Source: Anaerolineales bacterium UBA5195 (GTDB taxonomy: Bacteria > Chloroflexota > Anaerolineae > Anaerolineales > Villigracilaceae). From it: a stretch of DNA of 64,000 nt. Position numbers and translations under genes: made by a program. The stretch's first letter is position 1. Every line of letters starts with the position of its first letter. The DNA lies in NCBI GenBank assembly GCA_002412925.1, contig DHVZ01000076.1, forward strand, positions 1 to 64,000, written 5' to 3'. Below the pieces are notes generated by a model. The model was not told where the DNA came from. It was given only the letters and a program-made list of their open reading frames with translations, and searched no databases. This document shows, one piece after another, positions 42,045-50,243 of this stretch.

Positions 42045-43844
42045 ATGTCTGACTATATTCGCAATTTCTGTATCATCGCCCACGTTGACCACGGCAAATC
42101 CACGCTGGCCGACCGCCTGCTCCAGTCCACTGGCACGATCTCTGATCGCGACATGACCGAGCAGGTGCTCGATAGCATGGACCTGGAACGTGAAAAGGGT
42201 GTCACGATCAAGGCCTCTGCCGTACGGATGAAGTACACCGCCAGCGACGGCAAAGACTACGAGTTGAACCTGATCGACACCCCCGGCCACGTCGATTTTG
42301 GCTACGAGGTCAGCCGCGCGCTGAATGCTTGCGAGGGCGCCATTTTAGTGGTGGATGCCACGCAGGGCATCGAAGCCCAGACGTTGGCGAATCTCTACCA
42401 GGCGCTGAATGCCGACCTGGAAATCATCCCCGTGATCAACAAGATCGATCTGCCCTCGGCCCATGCTGATGAAGTCGCTGAAGACATCGCCTCGCTGATC
42501 GGTGGCAAGCCCGAAGACGTCATCCGCATCTCGGCCAAGGCGGGGATCAACATCGAGCAGGTGCTCGAAACCATCGTCGCGCGCGTCCCGCCGCCCAAAG
42601 GGCTGGAGGCAGACTGCCCGCGGGCGCTGGTTTTTGACTCACATTATGACGCCTATAAAGGTGTGATTTGTTACGTCCGGGTGGTGGAAGGCTCGTTTTC
42701 CGCAAACGAAACCGTCCGTTTGATGGCCACCAAGATCAATGTCAAACCCATCGAAGTGGGCATCTTTGCGCCGACGATGAAACCCGTCAGCCGCTTGAAC
42801 GCCGGGGAAGTTGGGTATATCGCCACCGGGTTGAAAACCGTCCATGATGCTCGGGTGGGCGATACCGTCACCAGCGCGGCGAATCCTGCCAGCGAGCCGC
42901 TGCCCGGTTATTTCCATCCCAAACCGATGGTTTTTGCCGGGATTTACCCGGTGGACGCGGACGATTACACCGATTTGCGCGAAGCGCTTGAGAAGCTTCA
43001 GTTAAATGATGCCTCACTGACATATACACCGGAAACCTCACAGGCGATTGGCTTTGGCTTCCGCGCCGGGTTTCTGGGGTTGTTCCATATGGAAATTATC
43101 CAGGAACGGATCGAGCGCGAGTATGACCTGGATGTGCTCTTTACCGCGCCCTCGGTGGAGTATGAAGTCGTCATGGGGGATGGCGAAGTCCTGCGGATTG
43201 ATTCGCCCGCGCAGTTGTCGGATGACGAGATGGTGACGGAAATCCGCGAGCCGTGGATGAAGATCGAAATTATCACGCCCACCGATTACTACGGGACGAT
43301 TATGGATTTGGTGATTAACCGGCGCGGCATTTATAAGAACCAGGAATATCCTGCCCCGCACCGGGTTCAATTGAATTTCGAGATCCCGCTGGCTGAACTA
43401 ATTGTCGACTTTTTTGATGTTTTGAAATCGCGCACCAAGGGTTATGCTTCGCTTGATTATCAGTTCTACGAATACCGCGCCGATATCCTTCAAAAGCTGG
43501 AAATCCTGGTCAATGGTGACCCGGTCGATGCGTTGGCGGCGATTGTGCATGAAAAGGACGCCTATCATAAGGGTCAGGCGTTGATTACCAAGCTGAAAGG
43601 TATTATTCCACGCCAGATGTTCGATGTCGCCATCCAGGCCTCCTCGGGCGGGCGGATCATCAGCCGCGCCAACGTCAAGGCGCTCCGCAAAGATGTGCTC
43701 GCCAAATGCTATGGCGGCGATATCACCCGCAAAAAGAAGCTGCTCGAGAAACAAAAGAAGGGCAAGCGGCGTCTGAAAATGGTTGGGAATGTCGAAATCC
43801 CACAAGATGCCTTTATGGCGGTGCTGAAGTTGGAAACCGAATAA
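42045..43844 (+). CDS. lepA: elongation factor 4 (LepA)
   Basis: 599-aa translational GTPase acting on stalled or mis-set ribosomes. G motifs: 'AHVDHGKSTLADR', 'LIDTPGHVDFGYEV' and 'VINKIDLPSAH'. The LepA-specific C-terminal domain ends 'KKKLLEKQKKGKRRLKMVGNVEIPQ'. No ribosome site is clear. A TATACT at about 42023-42028 is a possible -10 box. Confidence 0.97.
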   Translation: MSDYIRNFCIIAHVDHGKSTLADRLLQSTGTISDRDMTEQVLDSMDLEREKGVTIKASAVRMKYTASDGKDYELNLIDTPGHVDFGYEVSRALNACEGAILVVDATQGIEAQTLANLYQALNADLEIIPVINKIDLPSAHADEVAEDIASLIGGKPEDVIRISAKAGINIEQVLETIVARVPPPKGLEADCPRALVFDSHYDAYKGVICYVRVVEGSFSANETVRLMATKINVKPIEVGIFAPTMKPVSRLNAGEVGYIATGLKTVHDARVGDTVTSAANPASEPLPGYFHPKPMVFAGIYPVDADDYTDLREALEKLQLNDASLTYTPETSQAIGFGFRAGFLGLFHMEIIQERIEREYDLDVLFTAPSVEYEVVMGDGEVLRIDSPAQLSDDEMVTEIREPWMKIEIITPTDYYGTIMDLVINRRGIYKNQEYPAPHRVQLNFEIPLAELIVDFFDVLKSRTKGYASLDYQFYEYRADILQKLEILVNGDPVDALAAIVHEKDAYHKGQALITKLKGIIPRQMFDVAIQASSGGRIISRANVKALRKDVLAKCYGGDITRKKKLLEKQKKGKRRLKMVGNVEIPQDAFMAVLKLETE

Positions 43845-43848
43845 ATTT

Positions 43849-43877
43849 GTAGGGGCGACCCACTGGGTCGCCCCTAC
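43849..43877. repeat. GTAGGGGCGACCC palindrome
   Basis: GTAGGGGCGACCCA and TGGGTCGCCCCTAC with a 1-nt centre; perfect. Lies between lepA and the flippase-like gene. Confidence 0.85.
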
Positions 43878-43887
43878 GGAAAACAAT

Positions 43888-44889
43888 ATGTCCCGTCTTC
43901 TGAAAGATTTCCGCCGCTGGCTGCCCGGCGTCATCGTCAGCTTGGTCATCATTGTGGTTCTCTCCCGCGCTGTGGATTGGAACAGCGTGGTTTTTGCGTT
44001 TAGCACCATCGACCTGCGTTTCCTGGTTTTGCACGGTCTGTGTTATTTCGGCCTGATTATGACGCGTGCGATGGCCTCGCGGGTTTTGCTCGACAATCGG
44101 CCCTCTTTTCGCGATTCCTTCGTGATCCTGATGCAGGGCTACCTGCTCAACAACGTGCTGCCCCTGCGCCTGGGTGAATTGGGGCGCGCTTACCTGCTTG
44201 GACGCAAGACCGGCCAGGGGATGTTCAATGCCCTCCCTGCCATCGTCATCGAACGCTTTTATGACCTGGCCTTTGCTGCGCTGGTGCTGGTTTCGACCCT
44301 TCCATTCGTTTTATCTGACGTCGATTGGGCGCGCCCGGTGGCCTATACCACTCTGGTCGTGGTCGCCGCTGGTTTGCTTTCGATGCATCTGGTGGCGCGT
44401 TTCCGCCTCACCATCCGAGGCTGGGTGGACCGGATCGCCGGGCGCGTCAAACTGGTCGAAAAATATGTCCTGCCGCAGATTGACGCTTTCCTCGATGGCC
44501 TGGCCGTGCTGACGAATCTCCGCAGTTTCGTTCTCAGCCTGTTGTGGATGACTCTCTCCTGGACTTTTGGGATCGCGGCCCAGTTTGTCCTCTTGCGCGG
44601 CTTTTTGCCGACTGCTCCGCTCTTGTATTCCGCATTTGCGTTGGGAGCCTCGTCCTTTGCGGGCGCAATTCCCTCCGCACCCTCGGCCTTGGGCGTTTAC
44701 GAGGGCGCAATAGTGGCCTCGCTTGTCATCCTGGGCGTGGATGCTGGGATTGGGTTGGCCTTTGCTGTTTTGCATCACATTGCTCATATCGTTTATTCGG
44801 GCATCGTCGGGATGTATGGCTTTTCACGCAGCGATATCAGCGTGATGGATCTGTACGAGAAATTGTTGAACCGAAAAACTGAAGAGTGA
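43888..44889 (+). CDS. flippase-like integral membrane protein (LPG synthase TM/UPF0104 type)
   Basis: 333 aa with about eight helices. Family blocks: 'YLLNNVLPLRLGELGRAYLLGRK', 'VIERFYDLAFAALVL' and 'GAIPSAPSALGVYEGAIVASL'. Relatives move or modify lipids and often sit in polysaccharide loci. Its place before sugar-nucleotide and glycosyltransferase genes suggests a part in lipid-linked glycan export. Substrate unknown. Confidence 0.82.
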   Translation: MSRLLKDFRRWLPGVIVSLVIIVVLSRAVDWNSVVFAFSTIDLRFLVLHGLCYFGLIMTRAMASRVLLDNRPSFRDSFVILMQGYLLNNVLPLRLGELGRAYLLGRKTGQGMFNALPAIVIERFYDLAFAALVLVSTLPFVLSDVDWARPVAYTTLVVVAAGLLSMHLVARFRLTIRGWVDRIAGRVKLVEKYVLPQIDAFLDGLAVLTNLRSFVLSLLWMTLSWTFGIAAQFVLLRGFLPTAPLLYSAFALGASSFAGAIPSAPSALGVYEGAIVASLVILGVDAGIGLAFAVLHHIAHIVYSGIVGMYGFSRSDISVMDLYEKLLNRKTEE

Positions 44890-44894
44890 TTCAC

Positions 44895-44921
44895 CGCCAA
44901 GGCGGGTCAACCGCCTTGGCG
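44895..44921 (+). terminator. hairpin after the flippase-like gene
   Basis: CGCCAAGGCGG (44895-44905), loop GTCAA, CCGCCTTGGCG (44911-44921), followed by an A-rich stretch, not T. It could act as a terminator or processing site, but the tail is atypical. Confidence 0.45.
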
Positions 44922-44938
44922 AAGAAAAATAAGAAAGA

Positions 44939-44964
44939 CTTCGCGTTCTTTGTGCCTTCGCGGT
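44939..44964 (-). repeat. CGCGAAGG-type repeat, inverted copy
   Basis: Reverse complement reads ACCGCGAAGGCACAAAG then AACGCGAAG; related to 2694-2736. Confidence 0.55.
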
Positions 44965-44987
44965 AAAAAACAAAAAAGGATCGTCTT

Positions 44988-46013
44988 ATGTCCAAAAACT
45001 ATTTTGTGACCGGCGGGGCTGGTTTCATCGGTTCCAACTATGTCTATCGCCTGCTCGAACGCGGCGAAAAAGTGACCGTTTACGATAACCTCAGCCGCGC
45101 GGGCGCGCCACGCAACCTGAAGTGGTTGCAGGAAAAGTTTGGTGAAAAAGCTTTCGAACTGGTCGTTGGCGATGTGCGCGATGCCGCGCAACTGACCGTC
45201 TCCACCCGTGAAGCGGATGTGATCGTCCATCTTGCCGGGCAGGTGGCGGTGACGACCTCTGTCGTCAAACCGCGCGAAGACTTTGAAATCAACGCCCTCG
45301 GGACGTTCAACGTGCTCGAAGCTGCCCGGCTAAATGAGCGCAACCCGGTTTTCCTGTACGCCTCCACCAACAAAGTTTACGGCGGCATGGAAGATGTCAA
45401 GGTTGTCGAGCGCAACGGGCGCTGGGAATACGAATCCCTGCCCTTTGGCGCGCCCGAAACCCAGCCGCTCGATTTTCATTCGCCCTACGGGTGCAGTAAG
45501 GGCACTGGCGACCAATATGTCCGCGATTACTCAAGAATTTACGGTCTGCGGTCGGTCGTCCTTCGTCAGAGCTGTATCTACGGTCCGCGTCAATTTGGCG
45601 TCGAGGATCAGGGCTGGGTGGCCTGGATGATTATCGCTGCCGTGACAGGCCGCCAGATTTCCATTTATGGCGACGGTAAACAAATCCGCGATTTGCTGCA
45701 TGTCTATGACTTGCTCGACGCTTATGAGGTTGTGATCGAGAAGATCGACAAAGTACAGGGCGAAGTCTTCAACCTGGGCGGCGGCTCGACCAATACCATG
45801 TCGATCTGGACGGAATTTGGCCCACGGCTCGAAAAACTGCTTGGCCGGTCGATCCCTGTGGCGCGCGGCGATTGGCGCCCCGGCGACCAAAAGGTGTTTG
45901 TGGCCGATATTCGCAAAGCCGAAAAAGTGCTTGGCTGGAAGCCAAAATATGATGTCGATAGCGGCGTGAAACAGTTATTTGACTGGGTCAAGGCCAATCA
46001 GGATCTGTTCTAG
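44988..46013 (+). CDS. SDR NAD-dependent epimerase, CDP-paratose 2-epimerase-like
   Basis: 341 aa extended short-chain dehydrogenase. The Rossmann loop is 'VTGGAGFIGSNYVYRL'. The catalytic Tyr-Lys is in 'SPYGCSKGTGDQYV'. 'RQSCIYGPRQFGVEDQGWVAWMIIAA' is characteristic of the CDP-tyvelose/paratose epimerase group. It would make a nucleotide sugar for the glycosyltransferases that follow. AAGGA precedes the ATG. Substrate is inferred. Confidence 0.85.
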   Translation: MSKNYFVTGGAGFIGSNYVYRLLERGEKVTVYDNLSRAGAPRNLKWLQEKFGEKAFELVVGDVRDAAQLTVSTREADVIVHLAGQVAVTTSVVKPREDFEINALGTFNVLEAARLNERNPVFLYASTNKVYGGMEDVKVVERNGRWEYESLPFGAPETQPLDFHSPYGCSKGTGDQYVRDYSRIYGLRSVVLRQSCIYGPRQFGVEDQGWVAWMIIAAVTGRQISIYGDGKQIRDLLHVYDLLDAYEVVIEKIDKVQGEVFNLGGGSTNTMSIWTEFGPRLEKLLGRSIPVARGDWRPGDQKVFVADIRKAEKVLGWKPKYDVDSGVKQLFDWVKANQDLF

Positions 46014-46031
46014 GAAATTTTTATTTTAGCC

Positions 46032-47189
46032 ATGCGCATTCTGACTGTCCTTACCTACTACCGCCCCCACACCTCCGGCCTGACAATTTATGCCGAACGC
46101 CTGGCCGAAGCCTTTGCCCGGCGCGGCCATCAAGTGACTGTCCTGACCTCGCGGTTTGACGCATCGATGCCAGCCGAGGAAATTTTCAAGGGTGTCAAAA
46201 TCGTCCGCGCGCCGGTCATCTTTCGGGTCAGCAAGGGCGTGATCATGCCAACGTTTGGCTGGCTGGCCTGGAAGCATGTCCTGGCTAATGATGTTGTCCA
46301 ACTCCATTTGCCGCAGTTCGATGCTCCCGGTTTTGCCGCCCGCGCCCGACTTTTGGGCAAACTGGCAATTTTGACCTACCATTGTGATCTGCAATTACCG
46401 CAGGGTCTCTTCAACCGATTGGTGAACACAGTGGTGGATTATCAGAATACAACCGCGGCGCTGCTTGCCAACCATATTGTGACTTATACCCAGGATTACG
46501 CCGACCATTCCCCGTTTCTCTCCCGTTATAAAGAGAAGCTCACTCCCATTTTGCCTCCTGTGGAACTGCCTCCCGCGCAACCGGGCGCGATCCAATCCCT
46601 GGCCGAAGCCTGTCAAACGGCCACCCGCCGTCCGGTGATAGGGATGGCCACCCGCTTTGCATCTGAGAAGGGTGTCGAAATCCTGCTCGCGGCCTTGCCA
46701 AAAGTGCTGGAAAAATATCCCCGGGCGCAGGTTTTGTTTGCCGGTCAGCACCAGGATGTGATGGGGGAGCAGGCTTATTTTGAGCGGCTCGCGCCGACCA
46801 TCCGTAAATATGAACAGAGTGGCAACTGGAAATTCCTGGGCAACCTGGACCCGGCCCAGATGGCGGCTTATTATCCCAACCTGGATCTGCTTGTCGTTCC
46901 CAGCCTGAATTCGACTGAGGCCTTTGGGCTGGTGCAGATCGAGGCGATGCTCAACAACGTCCCGTGTGTGGCCTCCGCCTTGCCGGGTGTCCGCCGCCCG
47001 GTGCAGATGACCGGCATGGGCCAGGTGACGCCGATTGGCGATGCCAATGCCCTGGCCGAGGCAATTCTTGAAATCCTGGCCGAACCGAAAAAATATCGCC
47101 GCGATCCGGCAGAAATCGCCCGCGCCTATGACCCCGATAGTGTGGCGGCAGAGTATGAAATACTGTTTGCAAAACTGATCGGAAAATAA
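46032..47189 (+). CDS. glycosyltransferase family 4
   Basis: 385 aa GT-B enzyme. The N-terminal domain begins 'ILTVLTYYRPHTSGLTIYAERLAEAFARRGH'. The C-terminal domain has 'RFASEKGVEILLAAL' and the donor-binding 'VVPSLNSTEAFGLVQIEAM' with the E(x7)E pattern. It starts 18 nt after the epimerase, so it is in the same operon. Cytosolic face of the membrane. Confidence 0.9.
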   Translation: MRILTVLTYYRPHTSGLTIYAERLAEAFARRGHQVTVLTSRFDASMPAEEIFKGVKIVRAPVIFRVSKGVIMPTFGWLAWKHVLANDVVQLHLPQFDAPGFAARARLLGKLAILTYHCDLQLPQGLFNRLVNTVVDYQNTTAALLANHIVTYTQDYADHSPFLSRYKEKLTPILPPVELPPAQPGAIQSLAEACQTATRRPVIGMATRFASEKGVEILLAALPKVLEKYPRAQVLFAGQHQDVMGEQAYFERLAPTIRKYEQSGNWKFLGNLDPAQMAAYYPNLDLLVVPSLNSTEAFGLVQIEAMLNNVPCVASALPGVRRPVQMTGMGQVTPIGDANALAEAILEILAEPKKYRRDPAEIARAYDPDSVAAEYEILFAKLIGK

Positions 47190-47192
47190 GCG

Positions 47193-48011
47193 ATGGAAAA
47201 TCGTCAATCAAAACTGAAAAATCAAAAGCCGAAAGATTTCCTTTTCCTCCATACCCGCGATCTACCCTATTTTCGCGCTTTCCTGCGCGCGGTTGAATCG
47301 CGTTTTTATCAGGACCTCGACCTGCCTTCGCCAACCCTGGATGTCGGCTGCGGCGACGGGCACTTTGCCCAGTTAACCTTCGACCGCCAACTGGATGTTG
47401 GACTCGACCCGTGGACAGGGCCGATCCATGAAGCCGGGACGCGCGGTGTCTATCGGGTGCTGACTGAGGCGGACGGCGCGCAGATGCCCTACCCCGACGC
47501 GTTTTTCGCCAGCGCCTTGAGCAACTCAGTTTTGGAACATATCCCCCACTTGGACGCGGTTCTGGCCGAAACGGCCCGCGTCCTGAAACCGGGTGCGCCC
47601 TTTGTTTTTTGTGTCCCAAATCACAACTTCCTGCCGAATCTTTCCGTTGCGCGTTTTTTCGATGCGCTTGGCCTGAAACCGCTGGCGCGCGCCTATCGCG
47701 CTTTTTTTAACCAAATTTCGCGCCATGTGACTTGTGAAGACTCCGAACAATGGACCAAACGCCTGATGGCTGCCGGTTTCAAAGTGGAAAGATACTGGCA
47801 CTATTTCTCGCCGGCGGCGCTGGCAACCCTTGAATGGGGTCATTATTTTGGTCTGCCTTCGCTGATCATTCACTTTTTTTTCCGCAAATGGAATCTCACC
47901 TCAGCCCGTTGGAATTTTGCGCCGATCATGGCCTTTCTGCGCAAATATTATGATGAACCTGTTCCGCAGGAAAAAGGTGCCTATACATTTTACGTCACAC
48001 GCCGGGTTTGA
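47193..48011 (+). CDS. SAM-dependent class I methyltransferase
   Basis: 272 aa. The SAM loop is 'TLDVGCGDGHFAQLTF', followed by 'DAFFASALSNSVLEHIPHLDAVLAETARVLKPGAPFVF' as in methyltransferase type 11. It starts 3 nt after the GT4 stop. It probably methylates a sugar or lipid of the glycoconjugate made here; inferred from context. Its stop overlaps an extended -10 box. Confidence 0.85.
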   Translation: MENRQSKLKNQKPKDFLFLHTRDLPYFRAFLRAVESRFYQDLDLPSPTLDVGCGDGHFAQLTFDRQLDVGLDPWTGPIHEAGTRGVYRVLTEADGAQMPYPDAFFASALSNSVLEHIPHLDAVLAETARVLKPGAPFVFCVPNHNFLPNLSVARFFDALGLKPLARAYRAFFNQISRHVTCEDSEQWTKRLMAAGFKVERYWHYFSPAALATLEWGHYFGLPSLIIHFFFRKWNLTSARWNFAPIMAFLRKYYDEPVPQEKGAYTFYVTRRV

Positions 48012-48017
48012 TACAAT
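48009..48017 (+). promoter_or_regulatory. extended -10 promoter before the GT39-like gene
   Basis: TGATACAAT: the TG of the extended -10 is within the methyltransferase stop codon, and TACAAT is at 48012-48017. It would start a transcript about 35 nt before the ATG at 48057. Confidence 0.45.
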
Positions 48018-48056
48018 CACTCAAGTCGCTTATCATTTTGTGAGAGAGTTGCGCGC

Positions 48057-50243
48057 ATGAAAGAACCCAGTATCCTAGATTACTTAAAATCCAGGCTCAA
48101 TCCCTGGCAAAAAGAAAAGATTGAAATTCCCGGGACGGATGTTCCCGTAGATACGGAAACGAAATTCAGCCAGGGAATCCCATCCTCGGGAGTTGTCATC
48201 CCAGAAACGACCGATCCAAACGCGGATTCCCTGGACTTTCCTGTTGCCACTGAGAGGCCAACCCGTGTTCCCTGGCGCAGTTTTTTGGCGCTAACGCTGG
48301 CGCTGGCTGCCCAATGGGCGCTGGAACCATCGGTTAAAGGGGTGCCTCCGCTGGCTTTGGGCCTGTATTTTTTTGCTCTGGCTTTGCTGGGTTGGGCGTA
48401 CCTGGTCAATGAATTTGGGTTGCCGGCTCCGATGGAGGCCGAACCGCAAACCGATCCGCAGACCTACCACCCGAAAATGCTCGTGGTTGCCATCTTACTG
48501 GCGGTGGTGGCTTTTGCGCTCTTTTTTGATAACTTGTTTGGCTGGTTGAATGTCAGCCTGTGGCTGGCGGCGTTGTTCCTGTTTGTGCGCTCTCTCTGGG
48601 TGCGTGGCCCTAAAAGCGCAGTCCCCTTTCAGAAGACTTGGGATTTTTTCAAGCATGACTCGTGGCAGGTCTCCATCAGCCGCTGGACAGTCCTCCTGAT
48701 CGCTGTCAGTGCGCTGGTTTTGTTTTTCCGCTTTTACCGGCTGGATGGCATTCCCGGCGAGCCTTTCAGCGACCATGCTGAAAAACTGCTTGACGTTTTC
48801 GATCTGACCCAGGGACAGACGCATATTTTCTTCGCGCGCAACACTGGACGAGAGTTCATTCAGTTCTACTGGACGGCATTTTTAGCCTGGTTGCTTGGCA
48901 CCGGGTTGACCTTCATTTCCCTGAAAATCGGTACGGCCTTGATTGGGCTTTTCACCCTGCCTTACGTTTATCTGCTTGGCCGGGAAGTTGGCGGAAAACG
49001 TGTGGCGTTGTTTGCGCTGGTCCTGGCTGGCACTTCTTACTGGTTGAATACCATCAGCCGCATCGGGCTGCGTTTCCCGCTCTATCCGGCTTTTGCCGCG
49101 CCCGCGCTGTATTACCTCATCCGCGGCTTGCGGCGGCAAAACCGCAACGATTTCATCCTTTCGGGCTTGTTTCTGGGGCTGGGTCTGCACGGTTACAGCC
49201 CGTTCCGCTTTGTGCCGTTTGTGATTCTCTTGGGTGTTGGCCTGTACTTGTTGCATAAACAAGCGCTTGGCAGGCGCAAACAGACCTTGGTGATGGTCTC
49301 CATTTTGGTATTGGCCTCTTTCCTGGTCTTCCTGCCGCTCTTGCGTTATGCCATAGAAGACCCGAACATGTTCTCTTACCGCGCCCTGACTCGCCTGACG
49401 GGTGAAGAAAATCCGCTTCCGGCCCCGGCCTGGCAGGTTTTTGCAAGCAACACCCTCAATGCCATGATGATGTTCAATCATGATGATGGTGAAATCTGGG
49501 TGCATTCAATCCCGCACCGCCCTGCCCTGGATGTGGTCAGCGCGGCGTTGTTTGTCTTCGGTTATCTTTTCCTGTTGATTCGTTACTTGCGCAAACGCGA
49601 TTGGCTGGATATTTTTCTGTTCCTGGCAGTCCCCATGTTGTTGATGCCATCGATTCTTTCGTTGGCCTTCCCCGGCGAGAATCCGTCGCTCAATCGGACG
49701 GGTGGGGCGGGCGTGGTGGTTTTCGTCATCGCTGGGATGGCGCTTGATGGTCTCTATACAGGCCTGCGGGGAGTCCGGGGCACGACTGTTCGCAAAGGAT
49801 TCGCCGCCGGTGCGGTGATCTTCCTCTTGCTGGTGTCCAGCCTTCAGAACTATCATCTGGTCTTCAATGAGTTTTCCACGCAGTTTTTGAAGGGCGCCTG
49901 GAATACATCTGATATGGGCAAGGTTATTCGTTCCTTCGCTGCGGCTGGCAACGACCCGGATAATGCGTTTGTGATCCCCTACCCACATTGGGTCGATACC
50001 CGGCTGGTGGGGATCCAGGCGGGTTACCCGACCAAGGATTATGCCATCAATCGGGATGATTTGCCGAGGACGCTGGAGCTAACTGGCAGCAAGCTCTTCA
50101 TTGTCAAGGAAGATGATCGAGAAACCCTGGATGCGTTGCGCAAACTTTACCCGACTGCCTTACTGGGGCATTTCACTGCCCCGTATGAAGGCAAGGATTT
50201 TTGGATTTACACTGTCCCTGACAATCAAACGGTGAACCCCTGA
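48057..50243 (+). CDS. GT39/ArnT-like membrane glycosyltransferase
   Basis: 728 aa. A 75-residue cytosolic N-terminus (Pro/Thr/Glu-rich) precedes two helices, then a GT-C core with 'FRFYRLDGIPGEPFSDHAEKLLD', whose Asp/Glu sit in the first extracytoplasmic loop. At least ten more helices follow, with an extracytoplasmic C-terminal domain from about residue 600. It ends with a TGA that overlaps the next ATG by 1 nt. Probably a polyprenyl-phosphate sugar transferase. Confidence 0.75.
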   Translation: MKEPSILDYLKSRLNPWQKEKIEIPGTDVPVDTETKFSQGIPSSGVVIPETTDPNADSLDFPVATERPTRVPWRSFLALTLALAAQWALEPSVKGVPPLALGLYFFALALLGWAYLVNEFGLPAPMEAEPQTDPQTYHPKMLVVAILLAVVAFALFFDNLFGWLNVSLWLAALFLFVRSLWVRGPKSAVPFQKTWDFFKHDSWQVSISRWTVLLIAVSALVLFFRFYRLDGIPGEPFSDHAEKLLDVFDLTQGQTHIFFARNTGREFIQFYWTAFLAWLLGTGLTFISLKIGTALIGLFTLPYVYLLGREVGGKRVALFALVLAGTSYWLNTISRIGLRFPLYPAFAAPALYYLIRGLRRQNRNDFILSGLFLGLGLHGYSPFRFVPFVILLGVGLYLLHKQALGRRKQTLVMVSILVLASFLVFLPLLRYAIEDPNMFSYRALTRLTGEENPLPAPAWQVFASNTLNAMMMFNHDDGEIWVHSIPHRPALDVVSAALFVFGYLFLLIRYLRKRDWLDIFLFLAVPMLLMPSILSLAFPGENPSLNRTGGAGVVVFVIAGMALDGLYTGLRGVRGTTVRKGFAAGAVIFLLLVSSLQNYHLVFNEFSTQFLKGAWNTSDMGKVIRSFAAAGNDPDNAFVIPYPHWVDTRLVGIQAGYPTKDYAINRDDLPRTLELTGSKLFIVKEDDRETLDALRKLYPTALLGHFTAPYEGKDFWIYTVPDNQTVNP

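Noticed and set aside
44895..44921. Perfect hairpin after the flippase-like gene as a standard intrinsic terminator.
   Set aside because: The 3' side is A-rich, not T-rich, so only a low-confidence call is given.
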